NCBI RefSeq assembly: GCF_028621895.1
Contig: NZ_CP117520.1
Span: forward strand, 1,550,001 to 1,614,000
Source of the DNA: Acinetobacter sp. GSS19
GTDB taxonomy: Bacteria; Pseudomonadota; Gammaproteobacteria; Pseudomonadales; Moraxellaceae
Direction: 5' to 3'
Length of the DNA stretch: 64,000 nucleotides
This document shows positions 44,768 to 54,180 of this stretch, in pieces; the first letter of the stretch is position 1; each line of letters begins with the position of its first letter. A model generated the notes under the pieces. It had not been told where the DNA came from. It was given only the letters and a program-made list of their open reading frames with translations, and made no database searches. A program made the translations under genes and the position numbers.

Positions 44768-46738
44768 TTACGGATGGACAAGCGCCTGTAATAAGTAAGC
44801 GGGTACACGGTGATCCCTAAGATCAGCTTCAGCGATCAGAATCGAGCCTTCCATACTTAAATGATTGGCATCGAAATATAAGGGTTTATTGTGGAGATAT
44901 GGCGAACAAAAACCATTTGAGCAAATGCGTTCACGCAGACTCAAAACCTGCACATTCGGATAATGTGAGGCCAATTCTACAAGGATCTGATTGGCTTTCT
45001 GTTCAGCTTTGAATGGATAGCCTTCGCGCTTGCCACATTGAATAAAGGGCATGCGGATACTTTTTTCTTGGCATTGAAGATCATACGTCGGGAAAACTGG
45101 GACTTTACTCGCCAGAATGACCTGCTGGCCAGACTGGGAAAAATCACGCAGCATATTTTCCAAATCTTGTCTAAATTGCTGTTCACCCGCCAGAGTCAAA
45201 TAATTATTCCAGCTTCCCCCAATAAATAAGGTCTTGTATTGAGCTGCAACTGCCCGAATTTTTCGGTTATAAGACTGACAACTCGTGACCTGATTCGCTG
45301 CAGCATAAGTACCGATGACGTTCTCTGCAAATGGCGCACAAGCACTATGCGTATAGTTTTGAAATGAACCACCCCAAGTTTCCACAATTTTTTTCAGATA
45401 ACCCACATAATGCGCCGCATTAGAATCTCCGATCACCAGAAAATTGGGCGGTGTAGACTTTCCAATTTTACAGTGTGTCTGCTCGAAGACCTGCTCATCA
45501 AATACAGCCATCTGGCAATTAAAAGTGTAGGCATTGGCAGGCAATAAATTAGGTGCTAATTGCTGCATTTTTTCACTAAATTGCTGAGTCCCCTGAACCT
45601 GCAAAGTTCCCTGTTGCTGAATTACCCAAACAGATAACGCAATGACAGCAGTAAAAACCATTGCGATCAGCCAGTAACTCTTGTTTAACTGGGTTGGATT
45701 CCTAAACGGCTTTTCCACCGCGTAATAAGAAAATAACGTCAGCATGACAATCAACAGCAGACTGATTACCGCGAGTTGGGGATTCATCTCAGCATAGGCA
45801 TAGCGCATAAATGCCAACACCGGCCAATGCCACAAATACAGTGAAAATGAAATCAGACCAACAAAAACCACGGGCTGAATCGCAAGTCCAGCGTTGATCC
45901 GGTTCTTTTCATGCGTCCCAGCCAAGATAAACAAGGCAGCACCGAAGGTGGGAATCAAGGCACTCCAGCCTGGGAAATTCATCGATTTATCAAACGTGAT
46001 ACTTGCGTAAGCAATCAGCCCCAAGCCAAATACGGAGGCCAAATGATAAATGACTAAAGGTACTTTTTTCAGCTGAGTAGAAAGCAGGTATGCTAGCGTT
46101 CCGACCAACAGTTCTCCGGCTCTCGCCGGCAACATATAATAGGAAAAGGACGGATTAAGCTTGAGATAATATTCACTTAAAGCAAAAGACCATAAAGCAA
46201 GTAAAATCGTACACAGCCACAACCAGCCAAGACGCTTCATTTTTGCCAGCACAAAAATCAACAATGGCCAGATCAGATAAAACTGTTCCTCCACGCCCAG
46301 CGACCAGGTATGCAATAAAGGCAGCGTATCTGAGGTTGGCGCGAAATAATCGGTTCGAATTCCCTGTAAAAAATACAGATTGGACACCGAAAATAAGGCA
46401 GCTAATCCAGATTTGGCGACCAACAACCCATCCGTGGGCGTATAAAAGGCACTACAGACGGCAACCGTGACGCCAACACAAAATAAGGTAGCTGGAATAA
46501 TCCGTCGAATACGGCGCAAATAAAAGTCGCTAAAACTAAAGCGCTGCTCTGCAATCGCGGGAATCAGGATGCCGCTGATCAAAAAACCTGAGATGACAAA
46601 AAAGACATCAACCCCGACAAAGCCCCCAGGCAGCCAATCTTTAGAAAAGTGATAAATCACCACACTTAACACGGCAATCGCACGCAAGGCATCAATATCA
46701 CGACGATATTTTTTCTCGTGCTGGGGCTGACTTCTCAT
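44768..46738 (-). CDS. OafA/YrhL-type acyltransferase with SGNH domain
   Basis: The 656-residue protein has an acyltransferase-3 membrane domain of about ten helices (residues 1 to about 370), starting RRDIDALRAIAVLSVVIYHF with conserved Asp/Arg and the VDVFFVISGFLISG motif. A periplasmic SGNH hydrolase-like domain follows, with FLVIGDSNAAHYVGYL (catalytic Ser) and FDANHLSMEGS (Asp-X-X-His). Such proteins O-acetylate LPS, capsule or peptidoglycan sugars. The acceptor here is unknown; no glycosyltransferases are adjacent. It stands next to tRNA-Arg. Confidence 0.9.
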   Translation of the reverse strand: MRSQPQHEKKYRRDIDALRAIAVLSVVIYHFSKDWLPGGFVGVDVFFVISGFLISGILIPAIAEQRFSFSDFYLRRIRRIIPATLFCVGVTVAVCSAFYTPTDGLLVAKSGLAALFSVSNLYFLQGIRTDYFAPTSDTLPLLHTWSLGVEEQFYLIWPLLIFVLAKMKRLGWLWLCTILLALWSFALSEYYLKLNPSFSYYMLPARAGELLVGTLAYLLSTQLKKVPLVIYHLASVFGLGLIAYASITFDKSMNFPGWSALIPTFGAALFILAGTHEKNRINAGLAIQPVVFVGLISFSLYLWHWPVLAFMRYAYAEMNPQLAVISLLLIVMLTLFSYYAVEKPFRNPTQLNKSYWLIAMVFTAVIALSVWVIQQQGTLQVQGTQQFSEKMQQLAPNLLPANAYTFNCQMAVFDEQVFEQTHCKIGKSTPPNFLVIGDSNAAHYVGYLKKIVETWGGSFQNYTHSACAPFAENVIGTYAAANQVTSCQSYNRKIRAVAAQYKTLFIGGSWNNYLTLAGEQQFRQDLENMLRDFSQSGQQVILASKVPVFPTYDLQCQEKSIRMPFIQCGKREGYPFKAEQKANQILVELASHYPNVQVLSLRERICSNGFCSPYLHNKPLYFDANHLSMEGSILIAEADLRDHRVPAYLLQALVHP

Positions 46739-46924
46739 TGTCGTGGCGATCCTATGACATTTTCATTGAACAAGTTTTAAACCGTTAGATGGCTATTGCG
46801 CACAAATAGAGGCTTTTCACCCATTGCGATGGAATAATCATAAACTTGTAGAGATGAGCGATTAAAGCAATTTTGCAAGCGTCTTTTTATTATTTTATCT
46901 TTTTATTTCATTAACTTATAAAAA

Positions 46925-47001
46925 TGGTGCGGTCAGCGGGAATCGAACCCACGACCCCAGGCTTCGGAAACCTGTACTCTATCCAACTGAGCTATGACCG
47001 C
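46925..47001 (-). tRNA. tRNA-Arg (anticodon CCG)
   Basis: The reverse strand folds into a 77-base cloverleaf: acceptor GCGGTCA pairs with TGACCGC, D-arm AGCTCAGTTGGATAGAG, anticodon loop TTCCGAA with CCG, TTCGAATCC T-loop, and an encoded CCA end. All canonical positions fit. Confidence 0.96.
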
Positions 47002-47013
47002 ATTTTGTGGCAC

Positions 47014-47041
47014 ATCATAACAAAAAAAACTGCAAGGTAAA
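47014..47041 (-). promoter_or_regulatory. promoter of tRNA-Arg
   Basis: On the reverse strand TTTACC and TATGAT are separated by 16 bases, with the -10 lying 12 bases before the tRNA 5' end. Confidence 0.6.
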
Positions 47042-47191
47042 GCATATTCATTTCTGTCAGTGCATTTAATGTTTATGCTTTAAACAAATCCTGAAGATCG
47101 TTTTTTCCATTTTCAGAATTCCATGCGAGTGACTTGGTTTATTGGCCCAGATCGCTCAAAATACCCTTTCCATTGACCATGTGAGAAATTC

Positions 47192-48127
47192 ATGACGGAT
47201 GCATTGACGCTAAGGGATTTGTGCAAGACTTATCGAAATGGTTTTCAGGCTTTAAAAGGCATTAACTTAACCGTGCCTGAGGGCGAATTCTACGCGCTTC
47301 TGGGGCCGAATGGTGCCGGCAAATCAACAACGATCAGCATCATCAGTTCGCTCACGAAGAAGACTTCTGGAACCGTTGAAATCTTTGGGCATAATCTGGA
47401 TACCCATCCTTCACAAGCCAAGCAATGCCTCGGGGTTGTACCTCAGGAATTCAACTTCGGTCATTTTGAAAAAACCTTTGATATTCTAGTGACTCAAGCC
47501 GGTTATTACGGTATTCCGAAAAAGATTGCCGAACAACGTGCTGAACATTATCTGGAAAAGCTCGGTTTATGGGAAAAGCGTAATATTCAAGCCCGTATGC
47601 TGTCGGGAGGAATGAAACGGCGCCTGATGATCGCACGTGCCATGATGCATGAACCCAAGCTACTGATTCTGGATGAGCCAACAGCTGGCGTCGATATTGA
47701 ATTACGCCGTTCGATGTGGGACTTTCTGACCGAGATGAACGAACAAGGAACTTCAATCATCCTGACCACACATTATCTGGAAGAAGCGGAAATGCTGTGT
47801 CGTCGCATTGCGATCATTGATCGTGGAGTGATTAAAGAAGACACCAGCATGAAAAATTTCCTGAATCAACTCACTGAGGAATCATTCATTTTTGATTTGG
47901 CTGCGCCGATTGAAACCCCACAACTGAATATTATCGGGGTGAAATTCAATCTGCTTGATCCGGTCACGCTCGAAGTTACCATGGACAAAGCCCATAGTAT
48001 GAATGAACTGTTCCAGTTACTCGAAGCTCAGAATATTCAGGTACGTAGTATGCGTAACAAATCCAACCGTCTCGAAGAACTGTTTGTGAAAATGGTGGAG
48101 AAAAATCTGGAAGGAACTTCGGCATGA
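47192..48127 (+). CDS. yadG: ABC transporter ATP-binding protein, YadG-like
   Basis: The 311-residue ATPase has Walker A GPNGAGKSTT, signature LSGGMKRRLMIARA, Walker B LLILDEPTAGVD and the H-loop in LTTHYLEEAE. It is of the YadG/CcmA-type exporter group (E. coli YadG 308 residues). Its last 4 bases overlap the permease gene. Substrate unknown. Confidence 0.93.
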   Translation: MTDALTLRDLCKTYRNGFQALKGINLTVPEGEFYALLGPNGAGKSTTISIISSLTKKTSGTVEIFGHNLDTHPSQAKQCLGVVPQEFNFGHFEKTFDILVTQAGYYGIPKKIAEQRAEHYLEKLGLWEKRNIQARMLSGGMKRRLMIARAMMHEPKLLILDEPTAGVDIELRRSMWDFLTEMNEQGTSIILTTHYLEEAEMLCRRIAIIDRGVIKEDTSMKNFLNQLTEESFIFDLAAPIETPQLNIIGVKFNLLDPVTLEVTMDKAHSMNELFQLLEAQNIQVRSMRNKSNRLEELFVKMVEKNLEGTSA

Positions 48128-48897
48128 ATTTCAGTCAATTACAAACAGCATTAGGCACTCTGGTTCGTAAAGAAATCCGCCGCTTTATGCGGATCTGGCC
48201 ACAGACCTTATTACCGCCTGCCATTACCATGAGCCTGTACTTTGTTATTTTCGGTAATTTGGTCGGTTCACGTATTGGTACCATGGGTGGCTATAGCTAT
48301 ATGCAGTTTATTGTACCCGGCCTGATCATGATGGCAGTAATTACCAACAGTTATGCCAACGTGTCCAGCAGTTTCTTTAGTGCCAAGTTCCAGAAAAGTA
48401 TTGAAGAGCTAATCATGAGCCCGGTGCCCCTGCACCTGATTTTATGGGGCTATGTGATTGGTGGCGTCTGCCGAGGTGCATTGGTGGGTCTGATTGTCAC
48501 CATCATGAGCCTGTTCTTTACTGAACTGTCAATCCAAAACTGGTTTGTCACCATTTATACCGTGCTGATCACTTCCCTGCTGTTTTCAATCGGTGGCTTT
48601 ATTAATGCGGTTTATGCCAAGTCTTTTGATGACATTTCGATTATCCCGACCTTCGTCCTGACCCCTTTGACGTATTTGGGCGGTGTTTTCTACGCCATCA
48701 GTGCCTTGAGTCCATTCTGGCAAAACCTGTCACTGATCAATCCAATCGTTTATATGGTCAATGCCTTCCGTTTCGGCATTTTAGGCCACAGTGATGTGAA
48801 TGTTTCCTTATCACTGATCGTCATTACGCTATGCTGTGCTGCTTTATATGGCGTGGCCTACTATTTACTTTCTCATGGCTCAGGAATGCGTGAATGA
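48124..48897 (+). CDS. yadH: ABC-2 type permease, YadH-like
   Basis: The 257-residue membrane protein has the ABC-2 exporter layout with about six helices and the typical motif FIVPGLIMMAVITNSYANVSS. The TPLTYLGGVFYAISALSPFW segment is the ABC-2 signature. Length matches E. coli YadH (256). It is translationally coupled to both the ATPase (4-base overlap before) and queF (4-base overlap after). Confidence 0.92.
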   Translation: MNFSQLQTALGTLVRKEIRRFMRIWPQTLLPPAITMSLYFVIFGNLVGSRIGTMGGYSYMQFIVPGLIMMAVITNSYANVSSSFFSAKFQKSIEELIMSPVPLHLILWGYVIGGVCRGALVGLIVTIMSLFFTELSIQNWFVTIYTVLITSLLFSIGGFINAVYAKSFDDISIIPTFVLTPLTYLGGVFYAISALSPFWQNLSLINPIVYMVNAFRFGILGHSDVNVSLSLIVITLCCAALYGVAYYLLSHGSGMRE

Positions 48898-49709
48898 GTG
48901 TAGAACTGTCTCTTTTGGGTAAAGACACCGATTACCCAACACAATATCAACCCGATATTCTGTTTCCGATTGCGCGTGCACAAGCACGTCAGCACTATGC
49001 GGATGTTCCGGGTATTGCCAACGGCAAAGACTGGTGGCATGTATTTGAAATGTCATGGCTGAATCAGGCAGGTATTCCACAGGTGGCGATTGGACGTCTG
49101 GAGCTGCCGGCGTCATCCCCTAACCTGATTGAATCTAAATCCTTAAAACTGTACTTCAACAGCCTGAATTTCCATCAGTTTGCATCACGCGAAAGTCTGA
49201 TCGCAACGGTACAGCAGGATTTATCACAGGCTGCGGGTGCAGCAGTCACATTAAGCTTATTTCATGTTGATGAACTGGAGATTGCCAAACCGCAAGGTAT
49301 CTGCCTAGATGATTTCACACCGACGCAACTGAGTCAGCATCCGGATGCCAGTTTGCTACAGTGGGATGCTCAGACAACATCAGTCGAAGATGTACAACTG
49401 TACTCCCATTTATTACGCAGTAATTGTCCGGTCACAGGTCAACCTGACTGGGGCACAGTATTTATTCGTTATCAAGGTAAAAAACCTTGTTATTCCAGCA
49501 TCTTGGCCTATATTATTTCCTACCGTCAGCATAATGGTTTTCATGAGCAGTGTGTAGAACAAATGTTTGCCGATCTATGGCAGACGCTGCAACCGCAAAA
49601 ACTGATGGTCTACGCCACTTATACCCGCCGTGGTGGTTTAGATATCAACCCATGTCGGGTATCGGATCTGAGCTGGTTACCCAACCCAATCCGCTTGGCA
49701 CGACAATAA
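48894..49709 (+). CDS. queF: NADPH-dependent preQ0 reductase QueF
   Basis: The 271-residue enzyme reduces 7-cyano-7-deazaguanine (preQ0) to preQ1 in queuosine synthesis. It is the long, two-domain (YqcD-type) form. It has the QueF motif ESKSLKLYFNSLN, the catalytic cysteine in SNCPVTGQPDWG, and FHEQCVEQMFADL. It starts inside the permease gene. No other que gene or preQ1 riboswitch lies nearby. Confidence 0.95.
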   Translation: MSVELSLLGKDTDYPTQYQPDILFPIARAQARQHYADVPGIANGKDWWHVFEMSWLNQAGIPQVAIGRLELPASSPNLIESKSLKLYFNSLNFHQFASRESLIATVQQDLSQAAGAAVTLSLFHVDELEIAKPQGICLDDFTPTQLSQHPDASLLQWDAQTTSVEDVQLYSHLLRSNCPVTGQPDWGTVFIRYQGKKPCYSSILAYIISYRQHNGFHEQCVEQMFADLWQTLQPQKLMVYATYTRRGGLDINPCRVSDLSWLPNPIRLARQ

Positions 49710-49734
49710 AACGAGAATATTGAGGTTTTGCTCC

Positions 49735-50385
49735 ATGGCATTTTTTGGTTTTACGCCATCTGAAGCATTGTTAAATGACATTCAGACCATTATCGAAAAA
49801 AAGAAATCGAAAGAACCGTTGTATCCACTACGTGACAAAATTGCCCTGCAAATCAATGAAGAAATTATTGATGCACTGTTGACCGGATTGGTCCGCAATT
49901 TACCGCGCAGTGAAAAAACAGAAGTTGCAGAGAAATTGGCCGGTTATGTCAAATCAACAGTTGCTGTTTTACTCAAACAGCTGCTGAGTAAAGCAGATAA
50001 TACGGTGGTGCAACAATCAATTGCCTTCTCCGAACATAGCCTGTTACAAGACCCACAAGGTCAATATAAAGTCGGCCAGCCGCTTGATGCTGGTCTGGTC
50101 ACGAACTTGAAGCACAGTTTTGCTGAAATTCAGGCCGGACGTGGTGTAAATAAAGCTGCCTTGGCCGAGCTGTATAAACAGTTTGCCGATGAAGCGGTTC
50201 GTCATTTTATGTCAGACTTTACCAAGACGCTTGACTTGGGCATGATTAAACGTAAAGCGGCAGATCTTGGAGCCGCTGGGGTTAGCAAAGCCGTCAATAT
50301 CGCAATTGATAAGCTCATTCCCAACATGAACAAAGATGAATTAATTGCCCTAGCGAAATACCATGACAGTCTGTTTTTTCACTAA
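49735..50385 (+). CDS. hypothetical protein, 216 residues
   Basis: Not recognised. It is a largely helical soluble protein (TPSEALLNDIQTIIEKKKSK; EVAEKLAGYVKSTVAVLLKQ; MSDFTKTLDLGMIKRK) without signal peptide. It follows queF by 25 bases and ends at a strong terminator, so it is the last gene of the ABC-queF operon. I chose the ATG at 49735 over an upstream in-frame codon. Confidence 0.72.
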   Translation: MAFFGFTPSEALLNDIQTIIEKKKSKEPLYPLRDKIALQINEEIIDALLTGLVRNLPRSEKTEVAEKLAGYVKSTVAVLLKQLLSKADNTVVQQSIAFSEHSLLQDPQGQYKVGQPLDAGLVTNLKHSFAEIQAGRGVNKAALAELYKQFADEAVRHFMSDFTKTLDLGMIKRKAADLGAAGVSKAVNIAIDKLIPNMNKDELIALAKYHDSLFFH

Positions 50386-50402
50386 GCGGTCTTGCCAATC
50401 GG

Positions 50403-50428
50403 AAACCTAGCCTCGGCTAGGTTTTTTT
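50403..50428 (+). terminator. terminator of the ABC-queF operon
   Basis: AAACCTAGCC and GGCTAGGTTT form a 10-pair stem with a TC loop and a following T-run. Confidence 0.88.
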
Positions 50429-50512
50429 ATTGCAAAATATTGATATACATTGTGTCCAACTGGGTTTATGTTAGCATGCGCTCAGCATCGACCGACCCAC
50501 GTTTTAAGCCCC

Positions 50513-51655
50513 ATGTCTCCGAGTTCTCAATACAAATTCCTCCGCCAAGCACCTCGTGATGGCTTGAGTACAGCAATGTTGCCCTCACGTTGGCAACGCC
50601 TGCATATTGACCCTTGGTTATGCCTGTTTCTGGTGCTGAATGCCATGTTGGGATTGACTGTCCTTTATAGTGCTTCTGCTCAGGATGTAGGCCTGGTTTC
50701 CAAGCAGGCCATGAGCTTCGGTATCGGCTTCACGGTGATGTTTACCCTCGCCCAGATTCCTCCCAAGGTCTATCAGGCCTTTTCACCTTATTTCTATGTG
50801 TTTGGGGTCTTGTCTCTGATCGCCGTAATGGTGTTTGGTGAAGTCCGGATGGGTGCACAACGCTGGATTGACATTCCCGGTTTTGGCAGTGTACAGCCCA
50901 GTGAATTCATGAAAGTCGGCATGCCCATGATGATTGCCTGGTTTTTATCACGCAAGCCTCTACCACCAAGCCTGTCGAATGTTTTGATTTCTTTAGTCTT
51001 GACTGGTATACCGTTTTTATTGATTGCTGAACAGCCCGATTTGGGTACCTCGTTGCTGATTTTAGCCAGTGGGATGTTTGTTCTGTTTCTAAGTGGCTTG
51101 TCCTGGAAAATGATTGGCGCGGCAGCAGCAGGACTCGGGATCATTATTCCCATTGCTTGGGAGTTTTTACTGCACGATTACCAGCGACAACGGGTTTTAA
51201 CTCTGCTCGATCCGGAAGCTGATGCACTGGGTACCGGCTGGAACATTATTCAGTCCAAAACAGCAATTGGCTCAGGTGGATTTTCCGGCAAAGGTTATCT
51301 TGAAGGTACTCAATCACATCTACACTTCTTACCCGAAGGCCATACCGATTTCGTGATCGCAGCCTATTCGGAAGAATTCGGCCTATTGGGCGTGATGATT
51401 CTGATCGCACTGTATTGCGCGATTATCTTCCGTACCTTTCAGATCGGGCTAAACTGTTTCCACAACTACGGCCGCTTGCTCGCCGGTTCACTGGGTTTGT
51501 CGTTTTTTGTTTACGTGTTTGTCAATGCTGGTATGGTCAGTGGTATTTTACCGGTTGTTGGTGTGCCCTTACCCTTTATGAGTTATGGGGGTACCGCCAT
51601 TATCACACTCATGGCCACCTTTGGTCTGGTGATGTCTATCCATACGCATCGATAA
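50513..51655 (+). CDS. rodA: rod-shape peptidoglycan polymerase RodA
   Basis: The 380-residue SEDS glycosyltransferase polymerises lipid II for cell elongation. Around ten membrane helices are visible, with SEDS motifs GSVQPSEFMKVG, LLIAEQPDLGTSLLILASG, QSKTAIGSGGFSGKGY, FLPEGHTDFVIAAYSEEFG and the C-terminal VGVPLPFMSYGGTA. An upstream in-frame start at 50450 is unlikely. It is 17 bases before mltB, forming an operon for wall growth. Confidence 0.95.
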   Translation: MSPSSQYKFLRQAPRDGLSTAMLPSRWQRLHIDPWLCLFLVLNAMLGLTVLYSASAQDVGLVSKQAMSFGIGFTVMFTLAQIPPKVYQAFSPYFYVFGVLSLIAVMVFGEVRMGAQRWIDIPGFGSVQPSEFMKVGMPMMIAWFLSRKPLPPSLSNVLISLVLTGIPFLLIAEQPDLGTSLLILASGMFVLFLSGLSWKMIGAAAAGLGIIIPIAWEFLLHDYQRQRVLTLLDPEADALGTGWNIIQSKTAIGSGGFSGKGYLEGTQSHLHFLPEGHTDFVIAAYSEEFGLLGVMILIALYCAIIFRTFQIGLNCFHNYGRLLAGSLGLSFFVYVFVNAGMVSGILPVVGVPLPFMSYGGTAIITLMATFGLVMSIHTHR

Positions 51656-51672
51656 TAGGAAAATCATAAATA

Positions 51673-52674
51673 ATGTTGGATCTTGGTATTTTTAAAAAAT
51701 TAAAGCAGATGGCGATATTAGGAGGCTGTCTAACCGTAACAACATTGAGCCATGCCAACGATTTTTACAATCATCCGGATTACCTCAGCTTTAAACAAAA
51801 AACCATACAAACCTATGGCCTGAGCAGTGAACAGATTGATCAGGCCATGAATGGCACACAAAATTTACCAAATATTATTAACATTATGAATCGGCCGGGT
51901 GAAAGCAAACCTTGGTATGAATATAAAAGCAATTTTTTGTCTGAAAGCACCATCCAAAAAGGGGTGAACTTCAAACGTCTGTATGCCGACACCTTAAATC
52001 GTGCCGAACAACAATTCGGTGTGCCACAATCCATCATTTTAGGCATTTTAGGGGTGGAAACCGGTTTTGGCAGCAATAAAGGCTCTTTTCGCACCCGAGA
52101 TGCTCTGGCAACGCTGGCTTTTGGTTACCCACGTCGTGCCGCTTACTTTAGTGATGAACTAGGTGCACTGATTGCCTGGAGTACCAAAGAAGGCTATCCA
52201 ACAGAAAGTATTCTCGGTTCTTATGCCGGTGCGATCGGCTATCCACAATTTATGCCAAGCAATATCAGCAAATTTGGTGTGGATTACGATGGCAATGGGC
52301 ATATCGACCTACGCAACTCTGCAATTGATGCCATCGGTTCAATTGCCAATTATCTGGCACAACAGGGTTGGCAGCGCAATCAGCCGATTGGCTTTTTAGC
52401 TCGTTATACGGGTCGTGACCCTCAAAGTATTATTTCCTCAGATTTAACCCAACCTACACCCTATGGTGCACTAAAAAATCAGGGTATTTCTCCACTCAAT
52501 CCGATTGTCAAAATAGATGATTTGGATATGGTGAATGTCATTCAATTACAAGAGTCTTATGGCCCTGCGTATTACTTAACCTACCCGAACTTTCAGGTCA
52601 TCACCACCTATAATAAGAGCCGAATGTATGCGACCGCCGTGTGGCAATTAGGCACAGAAATCGCCGACCGTTAA
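51673..52674 (+). CDS. mltB: lytic murein transglycosylase B
   Basis: The 333-residue GH103 enzyme cleaves the MurNAc-GlcNAc bond. A signal peptide (about 1-29, ending SHAND) is followed by the MltB core: FYNHPDYLSFKQKTIQTYGL, the catalytic glutamate in GILGVETGFGSNKGSFRTRD, and AGAIGYPQFMPSNISKFGVD. Unlike E. coli MltB there is no lipobox, so it may be soluble periplasmic. It follows rodA closely. Confidence 0.93.
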   Translation: MLDLGIFKKLKQMAILGGCLTVTTLSHANDFYNHPDYLSFKQKTIQTYGLSSEQIDQAMNGTQNLPNIINIMNRPGESKPWYEYKSNFLSESTIQKGVNFKRLYADTLNRAEQQFGVPQSIILGILGVETGFGSNKGSFRTRDALATLAFGYPRRAAYFSDELGALIAWSTKEGYPTESILGSYAGAIGYPQFMPSNISKFGVDYDGNGHIDLRNSAIDAIGSIANYLAQQGWQRNQPIGFLARYTGRDPQSIISSDLTQPTPYGALKNQGISPLNPIVKIDDLDMVNVIQLQESYGPAYYLTYPNFQVITTYNKSRMYATAVWQLGTEIADR

Positions 52675-52687
52675 GGTCGGTTTTCTT
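52664..52687 (+). terminator. terminator overlapping the mltB stop
   Basis: CCGACC and GGTCGG form a 6-pair stem around GTTAA, which contains the stop codon, and are followed by TTTTCTT. Confidence 0.65.
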
Positions 52688-52961
52688 ATAAATACAAAAA
52701 GTCAATATTTTTTATCCATTTTTTGCTGACAAAAACAGCATTTCACACCATTTGTTACAATATTGATTATTATTTGATCAACTATTGTTAATATTACAGC
52801 ATTTTCATATTAATTTTAGAGGAAACACTAGACACCTCAGCACAAGCATGAATATTATCCCCTACCGTCAAATGCAGTTGCAAAGTGAATTTACAGACAG
52901 GTTCGCTTTAATTTCAACCGCTTCACTCAGTTGAAACGAGCAAAATGTCACTAGGAGTTTT

Positions 52962-53576
52962 ATGATGCATTCTACACTGAAATATATCCTGACCGCCGCG
53001 ATTGGACTAACTGTAGCTCAATCGCATGCTGAAATGGTGCAATCTTCATCTTTTAATAATGATGCAGAAAACTCGAGTTTAGCAGCTCGTATCTTGAGTA
53101 AAGATTCTCAAAAATTTAACGCTCACTTCTCTAATTTAAATACACTGTCTATCACTGAACGTTCAGGTGACCAAATCCGTCGCCAAACTATTGCCAGTAA
53201 AATTGAAATTCCTGAAGAAGAACCTTCAGTCATTGAAAAGTTAAATACCGTTGCCTCAAATACCGTACGTAAATTCAGCCAGACTGGTATGGCATCTTGG
53301 TATGGTCGTCAGTTTCATGGCCGTAAAACGGCGAATGGTGAAACTTTCGATATGAATGAGTTGACTGCTGCGCACCGTAGCCTACCACTCAACTGTTACA
53401 TTCGTGTCACCAACAAAACGAATGGTAAAAGTGTTGTCGTAAAAGTTAACGACCGTGGCCCATTCCATGGTAACCGTGTACTCGACTTGTCTTACGGTGC
53501 GGCAAAACGCTTAGGAATTACCAACGCTGGTACAGCAAAAGTGAGTATCGAGCGCGTTGAGGGGCCAAATTCTTAA
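52962..53576 (+). CDS. rlpA: RlpA-like septal lytic transglycosylase, without SPOR domain
   Basis: The 204-residue protein has a signal peptide (MHSTLKYILTAAIGLTVAQ, cut near SHA), a low-complexity stretch, then a double-psi beta-barrel: SWYGRQFHGRKTANGETFD, LTAAHRSLPLNCYIRVTN, VVKVNDRGPFHGNRVLDLS. RlpA of pseudomonads cleaves stem-peptide-free glycan at septa. The usual C-terminal SPOR domain is absent: the protein ends right after the barrel. No lipobox cysteine is seen. Two start ATGs (52962, 52965) are adjacent; AGGAG spacing favours the second. Confidence 0.9.
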   Translation: MMHSTLKYILTAAIGLTVAQSHAEMVQSSSFNNDAENSSLAARILSKDSQKFNAHFSNLNTLSITERSGDQIRRQTIASKIEIPEEEPSVIEKLNTVASNTVRKFSQTGMASWYGRQFHGRKTANGETFDMNELTAAHRSLPLNCYIRVTNKTNGKSVVVKVNDRGPFHGNRVLDLSYGAAKRLGITNAGTAKVSIERVEGPNS

Positions 53577-53613
53577 TTTAAGTACTCACTCCTAGACATT
53601 TGCATTTGACTCG

Positions 53614-53638
53614 AAAAGCCACTGTTGTGGCTTTTTCC
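53614..53638 (+). terminator. terminator after rlpA
   Basis: AAAAGCCAC and GTGGCTTTT form a 9-pair stem with loop TGTT, followed by TCC. Confidence 0.75.
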
Positions 53639-54136
53639 ATTTTTAAATGCTGTGATTTTTCTAGATGGTTTTAATCCGTTTATCTGAAGCGTAGAGTCGC
53701 CAAATTCATGCATGAATGAGATATGGTTACTCATCTTGAACCTGTCATTTGATCTGCCCATTTTAGGCTTATGTCAGGGATCAACAAAAACGCAGTGACT
53801 TCCGCCTATTTTTGTGTGGTTTTCCACCGAAAAATCCCGCTTTAAGACGTGCAAAATTAACCTATCTAAAATCTATAAAAGTAAAATTGATTTATTAGCG
53901 CTCAATTGCGCTCTAAGCTCGATAAAATCCTTTTGCACAACCTTCCCTACACCCAGCAAAGAAAACATGCTAAAAATCGCTTCCTATGCGCAAATACAAC
54001 ACATCATCGAATTATTTATTCGGTAAAAACGGTTTTATCGATTATTTCAGGGCAAAACTCAGCAAAAATGAGGCTATTTTTGAACCCAATTGAAAGAGAC
54101 TGAAGATTCAATTCGGATACGATAAAAATAGACCAT

Positions 54137-54164
54137 AAAAAAAGCCCCAAACGGGGCTTTTTTT
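54137..54164 (-). terminator. terminator after tsf
   Basis: AAAAAAAGCCCC and GGGGCTTTTTTT form a 12-pair stem; strong in both directions. Confidence 0.9.
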
Positions 54165-54180
54165 AAAGAAGATGCAAAAA

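Larger units (their letters stand above)
53577..54180. other. AT-rich convergent gap between rlpA and tsf
   Basis: About 600 bases without a gene, holding one terminator at each end. The middle (about 53640-54130) is AT-rich with many stops in all frames. I see no RNA gene or repeat. Confidence 0.5.

Noticed and set aside
46900..47191. tRNA-Arg as an integration site
   Set aside because: No integrase gene, no direct repeat of the tRNA 3' end, and ordinary genes on both sides.
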